Shown piece after piece: positions 1 through 7,324 of a DNA stretch of 64,000 nt; within the stretch, counting starts at the first letter, position 1, and the number at the start of each line of letters is the position of its first letter. This stretch comes from Thermus igniterrae ATCC 700962. GTDB taxonomy: Bacteria > Deinococcota > Deinococci > Deinococcales > Thermaceae. The DNA is taken from assembly GCF_000376265.1 (NCBI RefSeq), contig NZ_AQWU01000069.1:21809-85808 (forward strand). The letters are read 5' to 3'. The translations under genes and the position numbers were made by a program. The notes below the pieces were generated by a model, which was not told where the DNA came from, did no database searches, and was given only the letters and a program-made list of their open reading frames with translations.

Positions 1-65
1 GGCCGGGGGTAGCCAGGGGGGCGTTCTGCTATGGCGAAAGCCAGGTTCGGTTTAATCGGACAGGA

Positions 66-75
66 TTGTTGACAA
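66..75. promoter_or_regulatory. Candidate GntR/FCD operator
   Basis: The sequence TTGTTGACAA has inverted TTGT/ACAA arms around a 2-nt centre, the arrangement of FCD-type GntR sites such as the VanR site (TTGT-AT-ACAA). It overlaps the putative -35 box of the operon whose second gene encodes an FCD-type GntR regulator, so autoregulation is the simplest reading. The match is seen; the binding is inferred. Confidence 0.5.
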
Positions 76-98
76 AAAAGTTGACTATCTGCTACCCT
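69..98 (+). promoter_or_regulatory. Putative promoter of the ring-cleavage operon
   Basis: A perfect -35 hexamer TTGACA (69-74) is followed after 18 nt by a weak -10, TACCCT (93-98). A second TTGAC lies at 80-84. A purine-rich ribosome site, GGAGGGGG, precedes the ATG at 115. The -10 assignment is uncertain. Confidence 0.45.
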
Positions 99-114
99 CG
101 GGGCAGGAGGGGGC

Positions 115-1104
115 ATGGAAAAGGTCTTTCCCGAGGAATGCGCCCGTTGGCCCTACGGCGACCTGGCCCACCTGGCCCACCTGGAGCTCCTCACCCCCAA
201 GCCCGAGGCCAGCCTCCACTTCTTCACCCAGGTCATGGGCCTGGAGGTGAGCGGCCAGGAGGGGGATTCGGTCTACCTCAGAGGCTGGGACGACTACGAG
301 TTCCACACCCTGAAGCTCACCGCGGGCAAGCGCCCAGGGTTGGGCCACGTGGCCTTCCGCACCAAAAGCCCTCAGGCCCTGCTCCGGCGGGTGCGGGCCC
401 TGGAGGCCTCGGGTCTCGGCGAGGGGTGGACGGAGGGAGACCTCGGCCACGGTCCCGCCTACCGCTTCCGTACCCCGGACGGGCACCTCATGGAGCTCTA
501 CTACGAGACCCGCTGGTACACCCCCACGGAGGCCACCCGGCCGGCTCTGAAGAACCAGGCCTCCCGCTTTCCCGGTAGGGGAGCCAACCTGCGGCGCCTG
601 GACCACGTCAACCTCCTGGCCGCAGATGTGACGTCGGTGCGGGCCTTCATGGAGGAGGTTTTGGGAATGAAGGTGACCGAGCAGATCGTCTTCAGCGATG
701 GGAGCGAGCAGGGGGCCTGGCTCACCTGCAACAACAAGACCTACGATGTGGCGGTCACCAAGGACCACCTGGGGGCCCGGGGCAGGCTCCACCACTTCAC
801 CTATGCCGTGGACACCCGGGAGGAGGTCTTGCGGGCGGCGGACATCTGCCTGGAGCACGGGGTCTTCATTGAGACCGGGCCCCACAAGCACGCCATCCAG
901 CAGACCTTCTTCCTCTACGTGTACGAGCCCGGGGGGTGCCGGTTTGAAATCGCCTCCCCCGGGGCCAGGTTGCTCCTCGCTCCCGACTGGAAGCCCATCC
1001 GTTGGAACGAGGAGGAGCGCAAGAAGGGGCAGGCCTGGGGCCTGCAGACCGTTCCCACCTTCCACACCTACGGGGTGCCCCCGGTGGAGGCGGGCGAGGG
1101 ATGA
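115..1104 (+). CDS. Extradiol ring-cleavage dioxygenase (VOC fold)
   Basis: A 329-residue protein with two vicinal-oxygen-chelate modules, the length of type I extradiol dioxygenases. In the C-terminal module the metal triad is visible: His164 (DHVNLL), the His226/His227 pair (LHHFTYAVD) and Glu278 (CRFEI), so Fe(II) ligation looks intact. The N-terminal module lacks such a triad, as is normal for the family. The enzyme should open a catechol-type ring next to the hydroxyls (meta-cleavage) in the cytoplasm. It opens an operon with GalB-like and RraA-like genes, which points to a carboxylated catechol such as protocatechuate, but the substrate cannot be read from sequence. The ATG at 115 follows a strong GGAGGGGG. 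Confidence 0.88.
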   Translation: MEKVFPEECARWPYGDLAHLAHLELLTPKPEASLHFFTQVMGLEVSGQEGDSVYLRGWDDYEFHTLKLTAGKRPGLGHVAFRTKSPQALLRRVRALEASGLGEGWTEGDLGHGPAYRFRTPDGHLMELYYETRWYTPTEATRPALKNQASRFPGRGANLRRLDHVNLLAADVTSVRAFMEEVLGMKVTEQIVFSDGSEQGAWLTCNNKTYDVAVTKDHLGARGRLHHFTYAVDTREEVLRAADICLEHGVFIETGPHKHAIQQTFFLYVYEPGGCRFEIASPGARLLLAPDWKPIRWNEEERKKGQAWGLQTVPTFHTYGVPPVEAGEG

Positions 1105-1763
1105 GGATGCCGGCGGTGGAAAAGCGCACGGAAGGGCAGAGCGCCTACCTGCGGTTGCGGGAGGCCATCTTGAAAGGGGAGCTCCTCCCCGGGCAACGCC
1201 TGGTGGAGAAAGAGCTTTCGGAACGCTACGGCCTGGGTCGGGCCGCCATCCGCACCGCCTTGGCCCGCTTGGAACAGGAGGGTTTGGTGGACAGCGAGCC
1301 CTACCGGGGGGCCTGGGTGCGGGCGATTGGGGAGGAAGAAGCCCTGGAGATCCTCGAGGCCCGCATGGCCCTGGAGTGCCTGGTGGCCCGCCACGCCGCC
1401 AGGAAGGCCACGGCGGCGGACGTAGAGCGGCTTCGGGGAATCCTTAGAGAGATGGAGCGCCGCCTGGCGGAAGGGGACCTCCTGGGGATGTCGGAGCTCA
1501 ACAGGACCCTCCACCAGACCCTGGTGGACATCGCCGGCCACCGCACGGCCGCCCGCCTCATAGAGGCCCTCCGCGCCCAGGGGGTGCGCCACCAGTTCCG
1601 CACCATCCTGGTGCCGGGGCGGGCCCAGCAGTCCTTGGCGGAGCACCGCCGCATCGTGGAGGCGGTGGCTGCCCACGATGAGGCCGAGGCGGAGAGGGCC
1701 ATGCGGGCCCACCTGGAGGGCGTCACCGCCGCCCTGCGCCAGACCCAAGGAGGGTTGCCGTGA
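1101..1763 (+). CDS. GntR-family regulator, FCD subfamily
   Basis: A 220-residue protein with an N-terminal winged helix-turn-helix (about residues 15-75, with LVEKELSERYGL and AAIRTALARLEQEGLV) and a helical C-terminal FCD ligand domain (about 85-210) with the usual metal/ligand-type residues (N..LHQTL, H..I). Such regulators usually repress catabolic operons and release DNA when they bind a pathway acid. The chosen ATG at 1101 overlaps the dioxygenase stop (ATGA), and the next gene overlaps in turn, so all are translationally coupled. A TTGT-N2-ACAA site at 66-75 is its likely operator. Confidence 0.88.
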   Translation: MRMPAVEKRTEGQSAYLRLREAILKGELLPGQRLVEKELSERYGLGRAAIRTALARLEQEGLVDSEPYRGAWVRAIGEEEALEILEARMALECLVARHAARKATAADVERLRGILREMERRLAEGDLLGMSELNRTLHQTLVDIAGHRTAARLIEALRAQGVRHQFRTILVPGRAQQSLAEHRRIVEAVAAHDEAEAERAMRAHLEGVTAALRQTQGGLP

Positions 1764-2671
1764 GTCCCAGCCCGCGCGCCTGGGCCCTGGTGCAGGGAGG
1801 GTACGACCTCCACGTGCACGTGGCGCCCGACCTCCTCCCCCGCAAGACCGACGACCTGACCCTGGCCCGGCGGTTTCGCGAGCTGGGCCTCAAGGGCTTC
1901 CTCCTGAAGTCCCACTTCGTGCCCACCGGGGAGCGGGCGGCGGTGGTGCGCCAGGCTGTCCCCGGGGTGGAGGTCTTAGGGGGCGTGGTCCTGAACCACG
2001 CCGTGGGCGGTTTGAACCCCGTGGCCGTGGAGGTGGCGGCCCGCTCGGGGGTGCGTTTCGTGTGGTTGCCCACGGTGGATGCTGCCAACGAGGCCCGGGA
2101 GGTGGAGGAGCTTCCCCCCGAAAAGCGGCCCCAATGGGTCCGGTTGCAGGCGGCGTTTCGCGAGGCGGGGCTCCTCCCCCCGCCCCTAAGCGTTCTGGAC
2201 CCCTCGGGCAGGCTGTTGCCGGAGGTGCGGGCCGTGCTCCGAGCCGTGGCCCGGCACGGGCTGGTTTTGGCCACCGGCCACCTTTCCCGGGAGGAGGTCC
2301 TCAGGGTGGTGGAAGGGGCCCTTGAGGAGGGGGTCCGTTGGGTGGTGGTCACCCATCCGGACTATCCCACCCAGAACCTGACCCTCTCCGAGCAGCGCCT
2401 CCTCGCCGGCTGGGGGGCCTACCTGGAGCGTTGCTTCGTCCCCTTTTTCACGGGGAAGGTCCCTTGGGAGCGGCTTTTCCAAGCCCTGCGGGAAACCCCA
2501 CCGGAGCAGAACTTCCTCTCCACGGATCTGGGCCAGCCCTCCAACCCCCCGGTAGAGGAGGGCCTGGCCCTTTTCGCCGACCGCCTTCTGGAAGCCGGCT
2601 TCAGCGAGGCCGAGGTGCGCCACTGGGCGGTGACCGTCCCTACGCGCTTGGCCGAAGGGGGTGTGAGGTGA
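1760..2671 (+). CDS. DUF6282 amidohydrolase-like metal hydrolase
   Basis: A 303-residue protein of the DUF6282 type, resembling the amidohydrolase superfamily. A metal-binding HxH (His18, His20 in YDLHVHVAPD) is followed by Lys50/His52 (LLKSHF), a conserved NHAVGG, VVTHPDYPTQ and STDLGQPSNPP, which would supply the remaining His and Asp ligands of a TIM-barrel hydrolase. No reaction is established that I know of. In this operon it may hydrolyse a lactone, as the amidohydrolase LigI does with 2-pyrone-4,6-dicarboxylate; that is inference from position. The GTG start at 1760 overlaps the upstream stop (GTGA). Confidence 0.75.
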   Translation: MSPSPRAWALVQGGYDLHVHVAPDLLPRKTDDLTLARRFRELGLKGFLLKSHFVPTGERAAVVRQAVPGVEVLGGVVLNHAVGGLNPVAVEVAARSGVRFVWLPTVDAANEAREVEELPPEKRPQWVRLQAAFREAGLLPPPLSVLDPSGRLLPEVRAVLRAVARHGLVLATGHLSREEVLRVVEGALEEGVRWVVVTHPDYPTQNLTLSEQRLLAGWGAYLERCFVPFFTGKVPWERLFQALRETPPEQNFLSTDLGQPSNPPVEEGLALFADRLLEAGFSEAEVRHWAVTVPTRLAEGGVR

Positions 2672-3378
2672 AGCGGCTACTGGTGGTGAGCGCCCACGCG
2701 GCGGACTTCGTGTGGCGGGCCGGGGGGGCGATTGCCCTCACCGTGGCCCAGGGGGGGAAAGCCCTGGTGGTGGCCCTGAGCTACGGGGAGCGGGGGGAGT
2801 CGGGGGAGCTTTGGAAGGAACCCGGCCAGACCCTGGAGCGGGTCAAGGCCATCCGGCACCAGGAGGCGAGCCGGGCGGCGGAGATTCTGGGGGCGGACTT
2901 CCTCCCCCTGGACTTGGGCGACTACCCCCTGCGGGTGGACGAGGGGGCCCAGGAACGCCTGGTGGAGGTCCTGGTGGACTTCGCCCCCGACGTCCTCATC
3001 ACCCACACCCCCCGTGACCCCTTCAACCCCGACCACCCCGTGGCCTACGAGGTCACGGAACGTGCCCGGCAGCTGGCCACAGGGTCCGGGGTAGCCAGCG
3101 CCTTCAGGACGGTGCGCCCGCCGGAATTCCTCCTCTTTGAGCCCCACCAGCCCGAGCTGTGCGGCTTTATGCCCGACCTCTTCCTGGACATCACACCGGT
3201 TTGGGAGAAGAAGCTTGCCGCCATGCAGGTGTTTGCCTCCCAGGGGTATCTGCAGCGCTACTACGCCGAGCGGGCCGAGCATCGGGCCAACCATGCCCGG
3301 AGGATCTCGGGATGGCCGGATATCGCCCGGGCCGAGGCCTTTCAGCGGGTGTTGCCCCAGGTGGTGAGGAGCCTATGA
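2668..3378 (+). CDS. PIG-L family, GalB-like 4-oxalomesaconate hydratase
   Basis: A 236-residue PIG-L/LmbE-fold protein. The usual AHPDDE motif is replaced by AHAADFVWR (His10, Asp13), followed by LSYGERGES and TPRDPFNPDHP (His123). Those variants are what I associate with GalB, the zinc-dependent 4-oxalomesaconate hydratase of gallate degradation, rather than with GlcNAc deacetylases. It would hydrate 4-oxalomesaconate to 4-carboxy-4-hydroxy-2-oxoadipate (CHA). The next gene encodes an RraA-like protein of the kind that cleaves CHA, which strongly supports this. The GTG at 2668 (GTGA overlap with the upstream stop) is chosen because coding similarity begins there. Confidence 0.75.
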   Translation: MKRLLVVSAHAADFVWRAGGAIALTVAQGGKALVVALSYGERGESGELWKEPGQTLERVKAIRHQEASRAAEILGADFLPLDLGDYPLRVDEGAQERLVEVLVDFAPDVLITHTPRDPFNPDHPVAYEVTERARQLATGSGVASAFRTVRPPEFLLFEPHQPELCGFMPDLFLDITPVWEKKLAAMQVFASQGYLQRYYAERAEHRANHARRISGWPDIARAEAFQRVLPQVVRSL

Positions 3379-4037
3379 GCCTGAGCCCTCAGGAGCTGGA
3401 GGAACTGGCCCGGTTGGGGGTGGCCACCGTGTACGAGGCTGGGGGGCGGGAGGGGCTTCTGGACCTGCCCCTAAAGCGGCTGGTGCCCGCTAGCCGGGTG
3501 GCAGGGCCCGCCCTGCCCGTGGGCTGTGTCCAGGGGGACAACCTTACCGTCCATGCGGCCATGGCCGCGGTACGCCCTGGGGAGGTTCTGGTCTTTACCA
3601 TGCCGGAACCGGAACCCGTGGCTTTGGTGGGGGAGCTCCTCGCCATCCAGGCCAAGGCGCAGGGGGCGGCTGCCCTCCTGGTGGATGGGGCAGTGCGGGA
3701 CGCGGAGGAGCTGGCGGCCTTGGGCCTGCCGGTATGGGCCCGATGGGTGAGCCCTCGAGGGGCCAGGAGGGAGGTTTTGGGCCAGATTGGGGCGCCGGTG
3801 CGGGTGGGAGGCGTGGAAATCCGCTTGGGAGATATCCTCGTCCTGGACGGCGACGGAGCGGTGGTGGTGCGCCGGGAAAGGGCCCGGGAGGTGTTGGCGG
3901 CGGCCCGGGCCCGGGCCGCCCGGGAGGCGGCCCTGCGGGAGCGTTTCGCCCAGGGGGAGCTCTCCGTGGACGTCTATGGCCTGAGGCCCAAGGTGGCGGA
4001 GGCCCTGGCCGAGGCGGCAAGGCGTCGGGAGGGATAG
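3375..4037 (+). CDS. RraA-like 4-carboxy-4-hydroxy-2-oxoadipate aldolase
   Basis: A 220-residue RraA-fold protein. It has the class II aldolase signatures of the LigK/GalC/HMG-aldolase group: GD-N-LTVH near the start, Arg108-Asp109 (DGAVRD) for pyruvate and divalent metal, and the GD(x)5DGDGAVVV loop (Asp158, Asp160). The RraA RNase E inhibitor lacks this metal and pyruvate site. The expected reaction is cleavage of CHA to pyruvate and oxaloacetate, the last step after GalB. ATGA overlap with the hydratase gene shows tight coupling. It could act on a related 4-hydroxy-4-methyl-2-oxoglutarate as well. Confidence 0.8.
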   Translation: MSLSPQELEELARLGVATVYEAGGREGLLDLPLKRLVPASRVAGPALPVGCVQGDNLTVHAAMAAVRPGEVLVFTMPEPEPVALVGELLAIQAKAQGAAALLVDGAVRDAEELAALGLPVWARWVSPRGARREVLGQIGAPVRVGGVEIRLGDILVLDGDGAVVVRRERAREVLAAARARAAREAALRERFAQGELSVDVYGLRPKVAEALAEAARRREG

Positions 4038-4038
4038 G

Positions 4039-4812
4039 ATGGCCCTTCGTGTGGCCGTGTTGGGCCTTGGCGAGGCGGGGTCGGAGATTGCCCGGGACCT
4101 CTTGCGGGCAGGGGCCGTGGTGGTCGGGTATGACCCCGATGGGGAGAAGGACGTCCCCGGGGTGGTACGGGCCTGGGGGGAGGCCGAAGCCGCCAAGGGG
4201 GCGGACGTGGTCCTCAGCGTCAACTGGGCCCGGGTGGCCCTGGAGGTGGCCCAGCGGGTGGCCCCGGTCTTGGGACCGGGGCGGGTCTACGCCGACCTCA
4301 ACACCGCAGGCCCGGGGCTCAAGCGGCGCCTGGCGGAGCTGTTGGCTCCCACGGGGGCCCTTTTCGCCGATGTGGCCCTCATGAGCCCGGTGCCGGGCAA
4401 GGGCATCCGCACCCCTTCCCTGGCTGCGGGTCCCGGGGCCTGGGCCTACGCCGAGGCCCTGGGTCCCTTGGGCGCCCAGGTGGAGGTGGTGGGGTCCGAG
4501 GCAGGGGGGGCAGCGGTGAGGAAGCTCCTCCGGAGCGTTTTTTTCAAGGGGATGGCCGCGGCGGTGATGGAGGCCCTGGCCGCGGCCAGGGCCTTGGGCC
4601 TCGAGGACGAACTCAAGGCCAACATCGCCAAAACCCTGGCCGAGGCAGATGCTTCCTTGGTGGAGCGCTTGGTGGCGGGCACCCTACGCCACGCCCAGCG
4701 GCGGCGGGAGGAGATGTTGGCGGCCGCCGAGCTCTTGGAAGCCATCGGAGTGGAGCCCCTCCTGACCCGGGCCACGGCGGCCCACCTGGCCCGGCTTGCG
4801 GAAAAGGGCTAG
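4039..4812 (+). CDS. NAD(P)-dependent dehydrogenase, 6PGDH-like with DUF1932
   Basis: A 257-residue protein with an N-terminal Rossmann domain (LGLGEAGSEIA, residues 7-17, GxGxxG type) like beta-hydroxyacid dehydrogenases, and a C-terminal all-helical DUF1932 domain (about 180-250). A conserved GGAAVRKLLRSVFFKG segment carries the lysine equivalent to the family's catalytic Lys. It is the last enzyme gene of the ring-cleavage operon, 1 nt after the aldolase stop. It may oxidise the semialdehyde/hemiacetal made by the dioxygenase, the job LigC does in protocatechuate 4,5-cleavage; this is inference. Confidence 0.72.
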   Translation: MALRVAVLGLGEAGSEIARDLLRAGAVVVGYDPDGEKDVPGVVRAWGEAEAAKGADVVLSVNWARVALEVAQRVAPVLGPGRVYADLNTAGPGLKRRLAELLAPTGALFADVALMSPVPGKGIRTPSLAAGPGAWAYAEALGPLGAQVEVVGSEAGGAAVRKLLRSVFFKGMAAAVMEALAAARALGLEDELKANIAKTLAEADASLVERLVAGTLRHAQRRREEMLAAAELLEAIGVEPLLTRATAAHLARLAEKG

Positions 4813-4825
4813 GGGAGCCTCCCCT
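4811..4825 (+). repeat. Small hairpin after the dehydrogenase stop
   Basis: A perfect 6-bp inverted repeat, AGGGGA and TCCCCT, around a 3-nt loop starts on the stop codon itself. No T-run follows, so it is not a classic terminator; it may slow 3' decay or RNA polymerase between the enzyme genes and the binding-protein gene. Confidence 0.45.
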
Positions 4826-4837
4826 TGCCACGGACCC

Positions 4838-4873
4838 CCACCTCCGGTTAGGCTTTGGCTTAACCGGAGGTGG
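4838..4873 (+). promoter_or_regulatory. 13-bp hairpin that hides the ribosome site of the TAXI gene
   Basis: The left arm CCACCTCCGGTTA (4838-4850) and right arm TAACCGGAGGTGG (4861-4873) are perfectly complementary around a 10-nt loop. The right arm contains the GGAGG (4866-4870) that precedes the GTG start at 4877, so folding would block initiation. The structure is plain in sequence; a regulatory role is inferred. Confidence 0.6.
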
Positions 4874-4876
4874 AAC

Positions 4877-5860
4877 GTGAGTCGCCTTCTTGGCCTTTGC
4901 CTTTTCCTGGCTCTGGGCTTGGCCCAGAAGCCCCAAGTGCTTATCGGCACGGGAGGTGTGGGTGGGGTCTACTTCTACTACGGCACGGCGGTGGCCGAAA
5001 TCCTGAACAAAAGTGGGGCGGTTCAGGCCCAGGCCATGCAGTCGGGGGGGTCCATAGAGAACCTCCTCCTCCTTCGCGACCGGACCGACCCCGCCCGGGG
5101 TGTCTACTACTGCGGGACGGCCCTTCCCGATGCCGTGCTCATGGCCCATCAGGGGGAGGAGCGCTTCCAGGGCAAGCCCGCTCCCGTGCGCATCCTCTTC
5201 ACCATGTACCCCAACTACTTCCACGTGGTCACCACGGAGGAGAGCGGCATCCGGGTGCTCCAGGACCTCAGGGGCAAGCGGGTCTCCACCGAGGTGGCCG
5301 GGGGCATCATTGAGTACGAGGCCCGGACCCTCATGGCCGCTGCCATACCGGGCTTTGACCCCCGGGTGCACTTCGCCAAGTGGGAGCGGCTCAGGGTGGC
5401 AGAAAGCGCCCAGATGCTCTCGGAGGGCAACCTGGACGCCTTCTTCTGGTCCGGGGGGTTGCCCACGGGGAGCATCCTGGAGCTGGCGGGAAGCCTGGCC
5501 CGCAAGGGCAAACGCCTATTCCTGGTCCCCCTGCCTCCCCAGAGCACCCCGGTGCAGGTGCTGCAACGCCGCTTCCCAGGGGTGGTGGACACCGGGGTCA
5601 TCCCCAAGGGGGTCTACAACACCCGCTACGATACGCCCACCCTCACCTTCTGGAACGTGTTCGTCTGCCCGGCCAGCCTCCCCGAGGAGGTGGCCTACGC
5701 CATGGTAAAGGCGGTGTTTGAGAACGTGGCCACCCTGCACGCGGCGGTGGCCCCCGCCAGGGATACCACCCTGGAGAACGCCGTGCGCTCCCGGGGAGGT
5801 AAGGTGCCCTACCACGAGGGGGCGGTGCGCTACTTCCGGGAGCGGGGCGTCTGGCGTTAG
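4877..5860 (+). CDS. TAXI-family TRAP transporter solute-binding protein
   Basis: A 327-residue exported protein: a short signal peptide (SRLLGLCLFLALGLAQ) then the TAXI signature IGTGGVGGVYFYYGTAV and later YFHVVTTEESGIRVLQDLRGKRVSTEV. TAXI proteins capture organic acids or amino acids in the periplasm for a TRAP channel. No fused 4TM/12TM TAXI permease lies nearby; the only TRAP permeases are the DctQ/DctM pair in the convergent operon. The GTG at 4877 was chosen because GGAGG sits 7 nt upstream and the signal peptide starts there. The gene ends 5 bp before the convergent pxpA stop. Confidence 0.85.
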   Translation: MSRLLGLCLFLALGLAQKPQVLIGTGGVGGVYFYYGTAVAEILNKSGAVQAQAMQSGGSIENLLLLRDRTDPARGVYYCGTALPDAVLMAHQGEERFQGKPAPVRILFTMYPNYFHVVTTEESGIRVLQDLRGKRVSTEVAGGIIEYEARTLMAAAIPGFDPRVHFAKWERLRVAESAQMLSEGNLDAFFWSGGLPTGSILELAGSLARKGKRLFLVPLPPQSTPVQVLQRRFPGVVDTGVIPKGVYNTRYDTPTLTFWNVFVCPASLPEEVAYAMVKAVFENVATLHAAVAPARDTTLENAVRSRGGKVPYHEGAVRYFRERGVWR

Positions 5861-5865
5861 CCCTT

Positions 5866-6618
5866 CTAGAAGGCCCTCACCTCCACCCCTGCCTCCTCCA
5901 GGGCCCGCCGCACCGCCCGGGCCACCTGGGGGGCGTTGGGGTTGTCCCCGTGGATGCAGAGAGTTTCCGCCCTCACCGCCACCTCGCCCCCATCCAGGGC
6001 CTCCACCCTGCCCTCCAGGACCATGCGCAAGGCCCTGCGCGCCGCCTCCTCGGGGTCGCTGATCCAGCTGCCCTCCAGGTGGCGGGGGGCCAGCTGGCCG
6101 TTTCCCAGGTAGGCCCGCTCGGGGAAGGCCTCCCGCACCACCCTGAGGCCCGCCTTTTGCGCCTCCTCCTCGTAGACGGTTCCCGGAAGCACCACCAGGG
6201 GCACCTCCGGGTCAAAGGTCCGCACCGCCTCGGCGATGGCCCGGGCCGTCTCCCGGTGGCGGCAGGCCTTGAGGTAGAGGGCCCCGTGGGGCTTCACGTG
6301 GTGCAGGGGGAGGCCCTCGGCCCTCAAGAAGGCGTGGAGGGCCCCTATTTGGTAGAGGACATCCGCGTAAACCTCCTCGGGGGAGAGGGCCATTTCCCGG
6401 CGCCCGAAGCCCACTAGGTCGGGGAAACCCGGGTGGGCCCCCACGGCCACCCCGTGGGCCTTGGCCAGGCGGACGGCCTCCCGCATGCGGCCGGGGCTTC
6501 CCCCGTGGAAGCCGCAGGCCAGGTTCACCGAGGTCACCAGGGGGAAGACCTCCCGGTCGTGGCCGTAGGTGAAGGCCCCGTAGGACTCGCCGGCATCCGC
6601 GTTCAGGTCAACGGTCAT
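5866..6618 (-). CDS. pxpA: 5-oxoprolinase subunit A (LamB/YcsF family)
   Basis: A 250-residue protein starting MTVDLNADAGESYGAF, the hallmark of PxpA, with NLACGFHGG, GAHPGFPDL, KPHGALY and LCIHGDNP. PxpA works with the PxpB-PxpC kinase-like subunits to open 5-oxoproline to glutamate using ATP. Neither partner is encoded in this window, so either they lie elsewhere or this copy serves another lactam or cyclic substrate from the operon. The ATG at 6618 has AGGAGGTCC just upstream. It is the last gene of the long minus-strand operon. Confidence 0.88.
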   Translation of the reverse strand: MTVDLNADAGESYGAFTYGHDREVFPLVTSVNLACGFHGGSPGRMREAVRLAKAHGVAVGAHPGFPDLVGFGRREMALSPEEVYADVLYQIGALHAFLRAEGLPLHHVKPHGALYLKACRHRETARAIAEAVRTFDPEVPLVVLPGTVYEEEAQKAGLRVVREAFPERAYLGNGQLAPRHLEGSWISDPEEAARRALRMVLEGRVEALDGGEVAVRAETLCIHGDNPNAPQVARAVRRALEEAGVEVRAF

Positions 6619-6634
6619 GCTTGGACCTCCTCGG

Positions 6635-7324
6635 CTATAGCCTAAGGCAGGCTTCCTGGCCTCCCCAAAGGAGGCGTAGCTCCCCTTCGGCCTCGGCCAC
6701 AAAGCCCTTCTCGGTCCGCCTCAAGGGGACATCGTGCCCGGGAAAGAGGCGCTCAAAGGCCATGAGGCGCTTCCGGCTTGTCAGGGCGGAGGCGGGGTCC
6801 AGGCAGGGAGGGGCTGGAGGGCCTTCCAGGTCAAAGCGGCTCTTCACGGCATCGCTCACCAGCACCCCCACCCCCTCCACCAGGAGGCCCAGGAGGCCCG
6901 GGGTGTGCCCCGGCAGGTGGAGGAGGAAGAGGCCCGGGAGGAGCCTGCCCTCTTGGGCCAGATGGAGGCGGTGCTCCTTTAGGAGGGGAAGGAGGGTGTA
7001 CAGGCAGGCGGGGTCCCGCAAGGGGTTCTTTTGCACCGCCTCCGCGTGGGCTAGCTCAGCGGGGTGGATCACCACCTCCGCCCAGGGGAAGAGGTCCAGG
7101 TTGGCGGCATGGTCAAAGTGGAGGTGGCTCACCACCACCAGCGCCACCTCCTCAGGGGAAACCCCCAGGGCCTTAAGGCGTGCGTAGAGGCCCTCCCGCT
7201 CCCCAAAGCCCAGGGTGTCGTAGAGAAGGGTACGCTCGCCCCGGACCAGGTAGGCGGCGGAAAGCCCCAGGTACCCCCGGTGGCTCCGGGCGGGGAAGCC
7301 GGTGTGGAGGGGGAGGACCTCCAT
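6635..7324 (-). CDS. Metallo-beta-lactamase-fold hydrolase
   Basis: A 229-residue protein with the zinc motif HLHFDH (His67, His69, Asp71, His72), a later LPGHTPG and SDAVKSRFD, and a terminal PGHDVP, giving a complete dinuclear site. The short form without extra domains resembles N-acyl-homoserine-lactonase/glyoxalase-II-like hydrolases, so lactone or thioester hydrolysis is possible. The start abuts the dctM stop directly (7324/7325), so it belongs to the TRAP operon and may process the imported compound. The exact substrate is unknown. Confidence 0.8.
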   Translation of the reverse strand: MEVLPLHTGFPARSHRGYLGLSAAYLVRGERTLLYDTLGFGEREGLYARLKALGVSPEEVALVVVSHLHFDHAANLDLFPWAEVVIHPAELAHAEAVQKNPLRDPACLYTLLPLLKEHRLHLAQEGRLLPGLFLLHLPGHTPGLLGLLVEGVGVLVSDAVKSRFDLEGPPAPPCLDPASALTSRKRLMAFERLFPGHDVPLRRTEKGFVAEAEGELRLLWGGQEACLRL

